Below, in pieces: positions 36,401 through 44,765 of a DNA stretch of 64,000 bases (the stretch's first letter is position 1; each line of letters opens with the position of its first letter). Source of the DNA: an uncultured Oscillospiraceae bacterium (GTDB taxonomy: Bacteria; Bacillota; Clostridia; Oscillospirales; Oscillospiraceae). The position numbers were made by a program, and so were the translations under genes. Location: assembly GCA_947599875.1 (NCBI GenBank), contig CANQFV010000005.1, positions 29,469 through 93,468 of the forward strand, in the 5' to 3' direction. A model generated the notes under the pieces. The model ran no database searches, was not told the origin of the DNA, and saw only the letters and a list, made by a program, of their open reading frames with translations.

Positions 36401-36428
36401 TTGAAAATGCCGGGAAAAGTGATACAAT
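36401..36428 (+). promoter_or_regulatory. Distal promoter of the pilus locus
   Basis: -35 TTGAAA (36401-36406), 16-bp spacer, -10 TACAAT (36423-36428) with upstream TG. The gene-free region 36015-36681 holds element copy E, this promoter, the stronger promoter at 36491 and a leader with a ten-G tract. Confidence 0.6.
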
Positions 36429-36490
36429 AAGCATAGTGTAAATAAATGGGGAAACGTGTCGAAAAAAATTTTCCCAGATCCACGCGGGTG

Positions 36491-36519
36491 TTGACATAAC
36501 GGCCAACATGCCCTATAAT
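36491..36519 (+). promoter_or_regulatory. Main promoter of the pilus locus
   Basis: Perfect -35 TTGACA (36491-36496), 17-bp spacer, perfect -10 TATAAT (36514-36519). The leader of about 155 nt contains a run of ten G at 36586-36595. I found no cyclic-di-GMP riboswitch signature in it. Confidence 0.85.
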
Positions 36520-36681
36520 GAGAATAGGTTGACGTAATTTAGGGTGATTTTTGTGTGACCCCTCCTGGGACTTCCAATTTCTTCCGGGGGGGGGGTTGAT
36601 ATTTTTTGCCTTACTACAGACGTATACTGTTAATGTCAGTTTTCGTGACGATGAATCGGCTGAAACAGGGGGACATTCCGG

Positions 36682-38367
36682 ATGGCATATATGCGGTTGG
36701 GGGATCTGCTCACCTCAGTGGGCCTGATCACGGAGGAACAGCTCCAACACGCGCTTGACGCGCAAAAAACATCACATAAGCGCCTGGGGACCGTCCTCAT
36801 TGAGGAGGGCATCATCAGCGAGCAGCACCTGATCGAGACGCTGGAGATGCAGCTGGGCATCGACTTTATCGACTTGAGCCGCGTCCACATCCCGATGGAG
36901 ATGGCCCAGGTATTGCCCAAGACCATCGCCAAGCGCTACAGCGTTGTGCCCATCCGGGTGAACAAGGACGAGCTTGTCCTGGCGATGGCGGATCCCCTGA
37001 ACTTTGTGGCCATTGAGGACGTGCGCACCGCCACCCGCAAGCGGGTGACGCCCAAGATCGCCACGGCCTCCGCTGTGGACAGGGCCATTGCCACGCTCTA
37101 CGGCAACGAGGGCGCGGCCAGGGCCATTGAGGAGCTGAAATTTGAAAACGCCGGCCAGACCCAGGCCCAGGCCGTGGCGGAGGAGATTGACGACGAGACC
37201 CAGTCCGCCCCCACCGTCAGGCTGGTGAACTCCATCATCGAGCGGGCCGCCGTGGAGCGGGCGTCGGATATCCACCTGGAGCCCCGGGCCGGGGAGATGG
37301 TGGTCCGGATGCGTATTGACGGCCTTCTGCGGCCCATCCTCACCGTCCCCAGGGACATTCAGAACTCGGTCATCAGCCGCCTGAAGATCATGGGCGGCAT
37401 GGACATATCGGAGCGCCGCGTCCCCCAGGACGGGCGCGCCAACGTGCGGATGAAGGGTCACGACATCGACCTGCGTCTCTCCACCCTGCCCACCATGTAC
37501 GGGGAGAAGGTGGCCATCCGCCTTCTGGACCGGCAGGCGCAGCTTCTTGACGCCCACGCCATCGGCCTGGAGGGGGAGAACCTGGAAAAATACAACGCCC
37601 TCACCCAAAACGCCCAGGGCATGATCCTCATCGTGGGCCCCACCGGCTCCGGAAAATCCTCCACCATGTACACCATGATCCGCTCCCTGAACACGGACGA
37701 GGTGAACCTGGTGACGCTGGAGGACCCGGTGGAGTACGACATTGACGGGGTGAACCAGGTGCAGATCAACGAGCGCCAGGGCCTGACCTTTGCCGGCGGC
37801 CTGCGGAGCATCCTCCGCCAGGACCCGGACATTATCGCCGTGGGCGAGATCCGCGACGGCGAGACGGCGGAGATCGCCATGCGCTCGGCCATCACGGGCC
37901 ACCTTGTCCTCAGCACCATACACACAAACGACGCCATCTCCGCCCTTGACCGTCTGGTGGACATCGGGGTGGAGCGGTATATGATCTCCGAGGCGCTGAA
38001 CGGCATCATCTCCCAGCGGCTGGTGCGGCGCATCTGCCCCCAGTGCCGCCAGGAATACGACGCCGCGCCGGAGGAGCTGCGGCTTCTGGGGCTGGACCCC
38101 ACGAAGAAACACACCTTCTACAAGGGCGCCGGGTGCGCCCACTGCTACCACACCGGCTACCGGGGGAGGATCGGCGCGTTCGAGATCCTCATGCTTGACC
38201 GGCAGATGAAGCAGTCCATCGCCGCCGGCCAGCACCGGGCGGAATTCACCCAGAGCATCTCCGCCGGGCGGTACACCACCCTCCAGCAGGCGGTGCAGAA
38301 GCTGGTTTTGGACGGCGTCACCACCGCGGAGGAGGCCATCCGGGTCATCAACTCCACCGTTGACTGA
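36682..38367 (+). CDS. pilB: Type IV pilus extension ATPase PilB (MshEN domain)
   Basis: 561 residues. N-terminal MshEN-type module: RLGDLLTSVGLITEEQLQHA then RLGTVLIEEGIISEQHL, the repeated RLG...G-I...L...A pattern that binds cyclic-di-GMP in MshE. The ATPase has Walker A GPTGSGKSS near 318, the Asp and His boxes (VTLEDPVEYDIDG; VLSTIHTNDA) and zinc tetracysteine CPQC...CAHC near 455-490. Powers pilus assembly. Begins the pil operon, ending 26 nt before pilT. Confidence 0.95.
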   Translation: MAYMRLGDLLTSVGLITEEQLQHALDAQKTSHKRLGTVLIEEGIISEQHLIETLEMQLGIDFIDLSRVHIPMEMAQVLPKTIAKRYSVVPIRVNKDELVLAMADPLNFVAIEDVRTATRKRVTPKIATASAVDRAIATLYGNEGAARAIEELKFENAGQTQAQAVAEEIDDETQSAPTVRLVNSIIERAAVERASDIHLEPRAGEMVVRMRIDGLLRPILTVPRDIQNSVISRLKIMGGMDISERRVPQDGRANVRMKGHDIDLRLSTLPTMYGEKVAIRLLDRQAQLLDAHAIGLEGENLEKYNALTQNAQGMILIVGPTGSGKSSTMYTMIRSLNTDEVNLVTLEDPVEYDIDGVNQVQINERQGLTFAGGLRSILRQDPDIIAVGEIRDGETAEIAMRSAITGHLVLSTIHTNDAISALDRLVDIGVERYMISEALNGIISQRLVRRICPQCRQEYDAAPEELRLLGLDPTKKHTFYKGAGCAHCYHTGYRGRIGAFEILMLDRQMKQSIAAGQHRAEFTQSISAGRYTTLQQAVQKLVLDGVTTAEEAIRVINSTVD

Positions 38368-38392
38368 CGCACTTCAAGAAGGAGACAGAACC

Positions 38393-39448
38393 ATGCCTGT
38401 GTCATTGACCGACCTTATCGTCCGCTCCCGCGACATGCGCGGCTCGGATATCCATCTCGTCCGCGGCCTCCCGCCCAAGGTGCGCATTGACGGCGCCCTC
38501 ACCGATTTCCCGGGGGAGGCGCCCCTCACGGACGCCCAGTGCGAGAGCTACGCCCGGGAGCTTGCCGGGGAGGAGTACGAGACGATCCGGGACATCGGGG
38601 AGCTTGACCTGGCCCTCACCTTCGCCGGGGAGATCCGGTGCCGTATCAACATCTTCCGCCAGCAGAAATCCGTCAGCTGCGCCATCCGTATCCTGGCCGA
38701 CAAGATCCCCAACCTGGACGATCTGGGTCTGCCCCCGGCGGTGCAGACGCTGCCGGGCCTGAACCGGGGCATCGTCCTTGTCACCGGCGAGACCGGCTCC
38801 GGTAAATCCACCACTCTGGCGGCCATGCTGGACAGGATCAACCACACCTCCGACCAGCATATCATAACCCTTGAGGACCCCATCGAGTACATCTACACCC
38901 CCGACCGGTGCGTCATCAACCAGCGGGAGATCGGCACCGACACCGCCAGCTACGCCGACGGCCTGCGGGCCATCCTCCGGGAGGATCCGGACGTGATCCT
39001 GGTGGGCGAGATGCGGGACCTGAACACCATTGAGACAGCCCTCACCGCGGCGGAGACCGGGCATCTGGTATTCGCCACGCTCCATACAAACTCCGCGCCG
39101 GAGTCCATCGACCGCATGGTGGACGTGTTCCCGGCGGAGCGGCAGAGACAGATCCGCCTGCAGCTCAGCACAACGCTGATGGCCGTGCTGAGCCAGCAGC
39201 TCCTCCCCCGGCGGGAGAGGGGGCGGGTGGCCGCCTGCGAGCTGATGATGGTCACGCCGGCCATCCGGAACCTGATCCGGGAGGGGAAGACCCCCCAGAT
39301 CATCTCCGCCCTGGGCACCTCCGCCCAGGAGGGGAGCATCACGATGGACAACTGCCTGATCAAGCTGTGCAAGGAGCGGGCCATCACGCCGGAGACAGCC
39401 CGCCGCGCCGCCCGCGACGAGGCATATGTCAGAAAGAATTCATTTTAG
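38393..39448 (+). CDS. pilT: Type IV pilus retraction ATPase PilT
   Basis: 351 residues. Begins LTDLIVRSRDMRGSDIHLVR as PilT does; Walker A GETGSGKST near 131, Walker B region ILREDPDVILVGEMRD, His box LVFATLHTNSA. No MshEN domain. ATG 38393 follows AGAAGGAGAC. Shares the operon with pilB and pilC. Confidence 0.94.
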   Translation: MPVSLTDLIVRSRDMRGSDIHLVRGLPPKVRIDGALTDFPGEAPLTDAQCESYARELAGEEYETIRDIGELDLALTFAGEIRCRINIFRQQKSVSCAIRILADKIPNLDDLGLPPAVQTLPGLNRGIVLVTGETGSGKSTTLAAMLDRINHTSDQHIITLEDPIEYIYTPDRCVINQREIGTDTASYADGLRAILREDPDVILVGEMRDLNTIETALTAAETGHLVFATLHTNSAPESIDRMVDVFPAERQRQIRLQLSTTLMAVLSQQLLPRRERGRVAACELMMVTPAIRNLIREGKTPQIISALGTSAQEGSITMDNCLIKLCKERAITPETARRAARDEAYVRKNSF

Positions 39449-39504
39449 CGCTGGCGAAAAAGGCCTGACGGGCTTTTTTGACATTTGATTGGAGGGGCAG
39501 CCGG

Positions 39505-40719
39505 ATGCAGACATTTAAATACCGGGCGATGGCGTCCGACGGCTCCACCGTCTCCGGGGTGCTGGAGGCCTACGATGAGTTTGAGGCGGTGGAGGAGCTT
39601 CGCCGGGCCTACGCGGTGGTGGAGTCCTTAACGCCGGTAAAATCCAGACGCCGGATCAACATTGACATCAACGAACCTTTGTGGGTGGAGGATAAGTCCC
39701 TGTCCCTTGTGGCCGGGCAGTTCTCCATCATGCTCAAGGCGGGACTTCCCATGTCCCGGGTGGTGGAGCTGATCGCCGGACAGACAAACGACAAGCTGAT
39801 GAAGCGCATCCTCACCGCCTGCGCGGCGGACGTGTCCGCCGGCTACTCCCTGGCCCGGAGCCTGGAGAAGAACGGGAAGAAGATCCCCGCCGTGTTTATC
39901 GAGTCCGTCCGGGCCGGCGAGGAATCCGGTACGCTGGAGCAGTCCTTCGACAGCCTGAAAAAATTCTACGACCGGACGCATAAGATCAAGCAGAAGGTAA
40001 AATCCGCCCTCACCTACCCCATCGTGGTTCTTCTGCTGGCCGTCATCGTCATCGCCGTGGTGATGATCATTCTGGTGCCGGTGATGACCTCCATGTTCGA
40101 GAACATGGGCACCGAGCTGCCCCTGCCCACCCGGATGCTCATCGCCATCAGCCACTTCTTCACCGACTGGTGGCCGGTGATGCTGGTGATCATCGCCACG
40201 CTGGGCCTCGCCTTCTTCCTCTACCGCCGGACGGACAAGGGCAAGATCGCCCTGAGCCGCCTCCGGTTCAGGATCCCCGTCATCGGCCGCATCGCCACCA
40301 TGAACACGGCGGCGCAGGTGGCCAACACCATGTCCACGCTGCTGGGGGCCGGCCTGCCGGTGACCCGCGTGGTGGACATCGTGGCCCGGGTGCTGGACTC
40401 CCGGAGCGTGGGGGAGGATCTGGGCCGCTGCGTGGGCAAGCTGGAGACGGGCCGCGCCCTGGGGGACGTGCTGCCGGACGTGGACAATCTCCCGGACATG
40501 CTGGTGGAGATGGCCCGCGTGGGCGAGGAGTCCGGCGCCCTGGAGGACACCCTGGGCACCATCGGGGAATTTTACAACGAGGAGGCCGAGCGGGCCTCCG
40601 ACCGGGCGCTGTCCATGATCGAGCCCATGATCACCGTGATCCTGGGCGTGTTCGTGGCCTTCATCGTCATCGCCATCTACATCCCCATGTTCACGATGGA
40701 ATCGGGACTTGCCATGTAG
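39505..40719 (+). CDS. pilC: Type IV pilus inner-membrane platform protein PilC
   Basis: 404 residues with two GspF-type repeats (FSIMLKAGLPMSRVVEL; MSTLLGAGLPVTRVVDI) and three membrane helices (about 170-195, 220-242, 375-398). Anchors the assembly and retraction motors. ATG 39505 follows GGAGGGGC; a terminator-like stem lies at 39451-39482. Element copy F follows within 10 bp of the stop. Confidence 0.95.
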   Translation: MQTFKYRAMASDGSTVSGVLEAYDEFEAVEELRRAYAVVESLTPVKSRRRINIDINEPLWVEDKSLSLVAGQFSIMLKAGLPMSRVVELIAGQTNDKLMKRILTACAADVSAGYSLARSLEKNGKKIPAVFIESVRAGEESGTLEQSFDSLKKFYDRTHKIKQKVKSALTYPIVVLLLAVIVIAVVMIILVPVMTSMFENMGTELPLPTRMLIAISHFFTDWWPVMLVIIATLGLAFFLYRRTDKGKIALSRLRFRIPVIGRIATMNTAAQVANTMSTLLGAGLPVTRVVDIVARVLDSRSVGEDLGRCVGKLETGRALGDVLPDVDNLPDMLVEMARVGEESGALEDTLGTIGEFYNEEAERASDRALSMIEPMITVILGVFVAFIVIAIYIPMFTMESGLAM

Positions 40720-40724
40720 CTTTG

Positions 40725-40907
40725 ACTGGCTCGAAAGCCCTAAAGGGCTTTCGATGCCAAAGGGGAACGTGCGGGAAATTTTTCTGAATTTTGCGAAATT
40801 CAGAAAAAAATTTCCCTGCCGCCGCGCCGCAGCGCACGCCCAAGGGCGCACGTTTGCGCGGCAAGAGGGATTTTTTCCGACGTACATGCCGCCGGAAAAA
40901 ATATTGA
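40725..40907 (+). repeat. Four-hairpin interspersed element, copy F
   Basis: Hairpin 1 TGGCTCGAAAGCCC TAAA with complement (40727-40758), hairpin 2 GGAAATTTTTCTGAATTT/AAATTCAGAAAAAAATTTCC (about 40773-40815), hairpin 3 around GCCGCGC...GCGCGGC (40820-40862), hairpin 4 TTTTTTCCG/CGGAAAAAA (40870-40900). It separates pilT/pilC from the pilin genes. The rest of 40720-41039 holds only the candidate pilin promoter. Confidence 0.82.
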
Positions 40908-40987
40908 ATTATTTAAATAAAAAGCTGCATCACCCCCCGCGGGGAAAATCACTTCGGTATCGCCCGCCGCAATCAACCCGGCGGCGG

Positions 40988-40996
40988 TGATATAAA
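40988..40996 (+). promoter_or_regulatory. Candidate extended -10 promoter of pilA1
   Basis: TGATATAAA (TG at 40988-40989, TATAAA at 40991-40996) without a good -35. It resembles the rnf promoter. A separate promoter is plausible because element copy F probably ends transcription from upstream. Confidence 0.45.
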
Positions 40997-41039
40997 CGGC
41001 TCAGGCAAACAACCAAATGAACGAAAAGGAGTACAGAAA

Positions 41040-41510
41040 ATGAGAAAAATTTTATGGAAAAAATTGACACGGGGGGGGTTCACTCTTGCTGAACTCCTGA
41101 TCGTTGTCGCGATCATCGCTGTCCTTGTCGCGATTGCCGTTCCCATGTTTACCAGTTCTCTGGAAAACTCTCGTACAGCCGTGCATCGTTCCAATGCCCG
41201 TGCTTTGAAGGTTATGGCTATTACCCACGTCCTTCAGAAGATGGAAGTAACGAACGGAACTACATCTGCCAGTGCCTGGAAGGCTACCGGTGTTTATGAC
41301 TTTGACTCCGGTAAATGGCTTTCTATCTCTATAAGTGAAATTAAGACGACAAGCTCAAGAATGTGTATGAGCTTGGGCGAGCTTAAAGAGTTTGGCAAAG
41401 ATGGTGACGAGAAGGAGATTGGGAAAGAAGGAACGACAGGGAAGAAAACTTACGTTGTTGAGTTTGTTGCTGAGGATGCAGTAGTGGAATATTCAAAGCT
41501 TACAGCCTGA
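41040..41510 (+). CDS. Type IV prepilin 1
   Basis: 156 residues. Class III signal: leader of 13 residues ending Gly13, cleavage before Phe14, Glu18 at +5 (GFTLAELLIVVAIIAVLVAI), then a hydrophobic helix continuing to about residue 38. Shares VHRSNAR-LK-MA with the next pilin. The DNA after codon 45 is much more AT-rich than the first part. AAAAGGAGTACAG precedes the ATG. Confidence 0.92.
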   Translation: MRKILWKKLTRGGFTLAELLIVVAIIAVLVAIAVPMFTSSLENSRTAVHRSNARALKVMAITHVLQKMEVTNGTTSASAWKATGVYDFDSGKWLSISISEIKTTSSRMCMSLGELKEFGKDGDEKEIGKEGTTGKKTYVVEFVAEDAVVEYSKLTA

Positions 41511-41557
41511 GCCTCCACACCTAACACATACCCCGGAGATGCGTAATCTCTGACCCC

Positions 41558-41628
41558 CCTTACGGTATTGGTTCGGTGTGGATCGCAACCCCCTGTACAC
41601 ACCACAAAAAACCAATACTGTAAGGAGG
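41558..41628 (+). promoter_or_regulatory. Long hairpin covering the pilA2 ribosome binding site
   Basis: CCTTACGGTATTGGTT (41558-41573) pairs with AACCAATACTGTAAGG (41610-41625) with one G-U. The 3' arm runs into the AAGGAGG Shine-Dalgarno (41622-41628). Inner GGTGTG (41575-41580) pairs with CACACC (41598-41603), while CCACACC (41515-41521) could pair with GGTGTGG instead, giving an alternative fold. Confidence 0.65.
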
Positions 41629-41638
41629 ATAACATTTC

Positions 41639-42136
41639 ATGCAAAAACTTTTAGCGAAGAAGCTGAACAAAAAGGGATTCACCTTGGCTGAGCTTCTCAT
41701 CGTCGTGGCGATCATCGCCGTTCTGGTGGCCATCGCCATCCCCATCTTCACCGGCGCCCTGGAGAAGGCCCGTCTGGGCGTCCACCGCTCCAACGCCAGG
41801 AACCTGAAGTCTATGGCTGTTACCGCGATTCTGGCGGATGACGGCCTTGAGAAGAATGCTGAAAAAGTAAGCGGATGGAAAGTAGTCGGAACATATAATT
41901 TCAGTACGCAGCAGTTTAGCATTAAGGAAATTTCTGCTACTTCTGAGGCTGGTTTTGGCTCTGCTTCAGTACAAATGGGCGTTGTTGCTGGTAGTGATGG
42001 AAGTATCGCAAATAAAGCTTCGTTCAAGATGTTTGGCGTTTCCGACGATGAAATCGGTGAGATTGGCACAAATGAGACCGTTTCCTACTATGCGGAAATC
42101 GTTCCCAATGACATCAGCATCAGTGTAAACTGGTAA
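41639..42136 (+). CDS. Type IV prepilin 2
   Basis: 165 residues. Leader ends at Gly13, cleavage before Phe14, Glu18 at +5 (GFTLAELLIVVAIIAVLVAI). The first 55 residues closely match prepilin 1, the rest diverges completely and uses AT-richer codons. Translation may be controlled by the hairpin at 41558-41628. Either pilin could be the major subunit. Confidence 0.92.
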   Translation: MQKLLAKKLNKKGFTLAELLIVVAIIAVLVAIAIPIFTGALEKARLGVHRSNARNLKSMAVTAILADDGLEKNAEKVSGWKVVGTYNFSTQQFSIKEISATSEAGFGSASVQMGVVAGSDGSIANKASFKMFGVSDDEIGEIGTNETVSYYAEIVPNDISISVNW

Positions 42137-42319
42137 CTAATCCCCCTCACCACGGCACTTTACACATGAAAAGTTCTCCCCGGAGAAGGGTTGCTCCGGG
42201 AGGCCCCCGCACCCGGGGGTGGGATCCCTTCCGCGGGAAGGAGTCCCACGCCTGGGCACGGCTGCCCCACCACTCCGCCGGCGGCGGAAGCGCCCCACAG
42301 GGGGCGGACAGGAAAACGT

Positions 42320-43105
42320 ATGGAGAATATGATACTTTGGAGAATTTACATCACCGCCGTGGCGGCCATGCTGGGCGCGGTGATGGGGTCGTTCCTCAAC
42401 TGCTGGGCGCAGCGGTACGCCACCGGGGAGAAGATCCCCCGGGGCCGCTCCCACTGCCCGGACTGCGGACATGTGCTGTCCGCCCGGGAGCTGGTGCCCA
42501 TCTTCAGCTGGCTCTTTCAGCGGGGCCGGTGCCGCCACTGCGGCAAGCCCATCGCCAGGCGCTACCTGGTGACGGAGCTGATGGGGGCGGCGGCCTTCGG
42601 CTGCGCGGCCTGGAGCTTTGGCTTCAGCCTGTACACCCCGGAGGTGCTGCTGCTCTTCGGGTGCCTGATGCTGCTGGGGCTCATCGACTACGACACCATG
42701 ATCCTGCCCAACGGGCCGATGATCGTGGCCGCCGTGGCATGGGCGGTGTTTCTCCCCGCCCATGAGGACATCAAGTCCCGCGCCATCGGGGGCCTGGCCA
42801 CGGCGGCGGCCGTGGCGGCGGTGATCCTGATCCTGGTTCTCATCATGGACAAGGTGATGGGCCGGGAGACGATGGGCGGGGGCGATATCAAGCTCCTGGC
42901 CCTGGTGGGGCTGTACCTGGGCCCGTGGCGCGTCTCCCTGGCCGTGCTGGCGGCGTGCCTCATCGGGCTGATCTTCGCCCTGATCACGAAGGTGGGCAAG
43001 AAGCAGATCTTCCCCTTCGGCCCCGCCATCTGCGTCGCCACTGCCCTGGCGATTTTGTGGGGAGATCAGATCGTGTCCTGGTATACGAACCTTTTTCAGA
43101 TTTGA
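42320..43105 (+). CDS. pilD: Prepilin peptidase/N-methyltransferase PilD
   Basis: 261 residues. N-terminal zinc region CPDCGH...CRHCGK, two catalytic aspartates in GLIDYDTMILPN and GGGDIKLLA, about seven membrane helices. Cleaves prepilin leaders and methylates the new N-terminus. ATG 42320 follows GGACAGGAAAACG. Preceding 42137-42319 is GC-rich with several short palindromes and no gene. Confidence 0.94.
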   Translation: MENMILWRIYITAVAAMLGAVMGSFLNCWAQRYATGEKIPRGRSHCPDCGHVLSARELVPIFSWLFQRGRCRHCGKPIARRYLVTELMGAAAFGCAAWSFGFSLYTPEVLLLFGCLMLLGLIDYDTMILPNGPMIVAAVAWAVFLPAHEDIKSRAIGGLATAAAVAAVILILVLIMDKVMGRETMGGGDIKLLALVGLYLGPWRVSLAVLAACLIGLIFALITKVGKKQIFPFGPAICVATALAILWGDQIVSWYTNLFQI

Positions 43106-43133
43106 GTGACGCCTTGGAAGGGGGTGTGACCGC

Positions 43134-44123
43134 GTGAAGAGGAAGTGCATAGGCTTTGATATCGGCGCCCGAACCGTCCATGTGGCCGTCTGCGACGGCG
43201 GCGTGGGGCGCGTCCTGGACGCGCCGGCGCCGGAGGGGCTTGTCCGGGACGGGCAGATCCTGTCCTATGAGGCGATGGCCGAGTTCCTCAAGGATCTGCG
43301 CAAAAAGGAAAAGCTGCGGATCAAAAAAGCCGCCCTGGTGCTGCCCTCCGGCCAGTGCTACTGCCGCCGGTTCACCACGGCCTATATGACCGACGAGCAG
43401 CTGAAATTTAACCTGCCCTACGAGTTCCGGGATTACCTCAGCGGCGCCAAGGAGGAGTATATCTACGACTACGCCGTTGTGGAGACGAAGCGCGACGAGG
43501 ACGGCGTCCCCCGGGAGATCGACCTGATGGCCGCCGCGGCCAGGAAGGATCTGATGCAGGATCTGTACGCGGTTTTCCAGAGGGCCGGGTTCAAGCTGCT
43601 CACCGCCGTGCCGGAGGAGCTGGCGTATATCAACCTGCTGCGCTCCGGCGGGGACACCGCCCACGGCCACTGCATCCTGGATCTGGGCCACACGGGCGTG
43701 AGGCTGTATATGTTCAACGGCGACCGGTACGAGAACGTCCGCGCCCTGGATTTCGGGTGCAACGCCCTTGTCCGGGCCGTGGCGGATCACTACAGCGTGG
43801 ATGAGCATGTGGCGGCGTCGTATCTGGAGACGGATTACAACGGCTGCACGGGCCTTCCGCAGTGCGAGGACATCTACAACTCCGTGGCCGTGGAGGTCAC
43901 CAAGGCGGTGAATTTCTACCGCTTCAACTCCGGCGGCGAGGAGCTGACCCACCTGCATCTGGGCGGCGGCGGCGTGCGCATCCGGGCGATGGTGGACGCC
44001 ATCCGCCGGCAGCTCACCCTCCCGGTGGAGGATATGAGCGAGTTTATGCCGGGGCTGCCCCCGGAGAAGCTGACCCTGGCCGCCACCGCGGCGGCGGCAG
44101 TCGGGGCGGCGCTGCAAGGATAG
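43134..44123 (+). CDS. pilM: Pilus assembly protein PilM
   Basis: 329 residues, actin-like fold: KCIGFDIGARTVHVAV (phosphate 1), CILDLGHTGVRLYMF (phosphate 2) and LHLGGGGVRIRAM. PilM binds the cytoplasmic tail of PilN and links the alignment complex to the motor. GTG start behind GGAAGGGGGTGTG. Overlapping spacing with pilN (18 nt). Confidence 0.88.
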   Translation: MKRKCIGFDIGARTVHVAVCDGGVGRVLDAPAPEGLVRDGQILSYEAMAEFLKDLRKKEKLRIKKAALVLPSGQCYCRRFTTAYMTDEQLKFNLPYEFRDYLSGAKEEYIYDYAVVETKRDEDGVPREIDLMAAAARKDLMQDLYAVFQRAGFKLLTAVPEELAYINLLRSGGDTAHGHCILDLGHTGVRLYMFNGDRYENVRALDFGCNALVRAVADHYSVDEHVAASYLETDYNGCTGLPQCEDIYNSVAVEVTKAVNFYRFNSGGEELTHLHLGGGGVRIRAMVDAIRRQLTLPVEDMSEFMPGLPPEKLTLAATAAAAVGAALQG

Positions 44124-44141
44124 GAGAGGGGGGAGCGGCCA

Positions 44142-44765
44142 ATGGCTGCTGCGGTGAAGGATAAGAAGCAGAGCGGTCTTTCAAAGCCGCTTTCGCTGAA
44201 AAAGTCAAAAAAATCTGCGCCCGTAAAGCGGACGCTGAACCTGATGGTGCGGGAGAACACAAATCCCAAGCCCTCCCGGTGGATCCCGGGGGTGCTGGTG
44301 GTGCTGATCCTGGCCGCGCTGTTCGGGAAATTCGCCGTCATGGACCGGTTCGACCGCCTGAACGAGGCGGAGGCGGAGCTGGCGGGGCTGAAGGCCCAGG
44401 TGGACAGTATGCGCCAGGCCACCGCCGACTATGACCAGGTGCGGGACGACTACAACAAGTACAATTTCAACGGCTACGACAGGACGATCGTCGATCGCCT
44501 GGACGTGCTGGAGCTTTTAAAGCGGGAGGTCTACCCCGTGTGCCGGGTGGGGAGCCTGAGCATCGCCGGGAAGACCGTCAGCATGACCCTGTCGGGTCTG
44601 ACGCTGGATCAGGTGTCCGAGCTGATCGCCAGCCTGAAGGCCGACCCCCTGGTGGACAAGGTGAACGTCTCCACCACGGGCCTGTCCGCCGAGTCGGAGA
44701 CCGGTACCGCCAACATGACCCTGACGCTGGTGGACGCCACTACCCTGGGAGGTGAGGAGCAATGA
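44142..44765 (+). CDS. pilN: Pilus assembly protein PilN-like
   Basis: 207 residues: basic cytoplasmic N-terminus with LNLMVRENTNPKPSRW (a PilM-binding-like segment), one membrane helix (about 49-66), a coiled-coil stretch (DRLNEAEAELAGLKAQVDSM) and a small ferredoxin-like domain. Assignment rests on position between pilM and pilO-like genes and on topology. Confidence 0.75.
   Translation: MAAAVKDKKQSGLSKPLSLKKSKKSAPVKRTLNLMVRENTNPKPSRWIPGVLVVLILAALFGKFAVMDRFDRLNEAEAELAGLKAQVDSMRQATADYDQVRDDYNKYNFNGYDRTIVDRLDVLELLKREVYPVCRVGSLSIAGKTVSMTLSGLTLDQVSELIASLKADPLVDKVNVSTTGLSAESETGTANMTLTLVDATTLGGEEQ

Noticed and set aside
36083..36430. A 115-codon open frame behind copA
   Set aside because: It lies across element copy E and GC-rich filler and ends in the promoter region of pilB; no homology or ribosome binding site.
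36526..36681. Cyclic-di-GMP riboswitch in the pilB leader
   Set aside because: I looked for the GEMM-type conserved blocks and did not find them; the leader is dominated by a G-tract.
40728..40910. A possible small-protein family (MYVGKNP... and similar) encoded antisense in each four-hairpin element
   Set aside because: The frames arise from the repeat itself, shift between copies and run through hairpin arms that vary in pairs, so the RNA or DNA structure is conserved and not the peptide.
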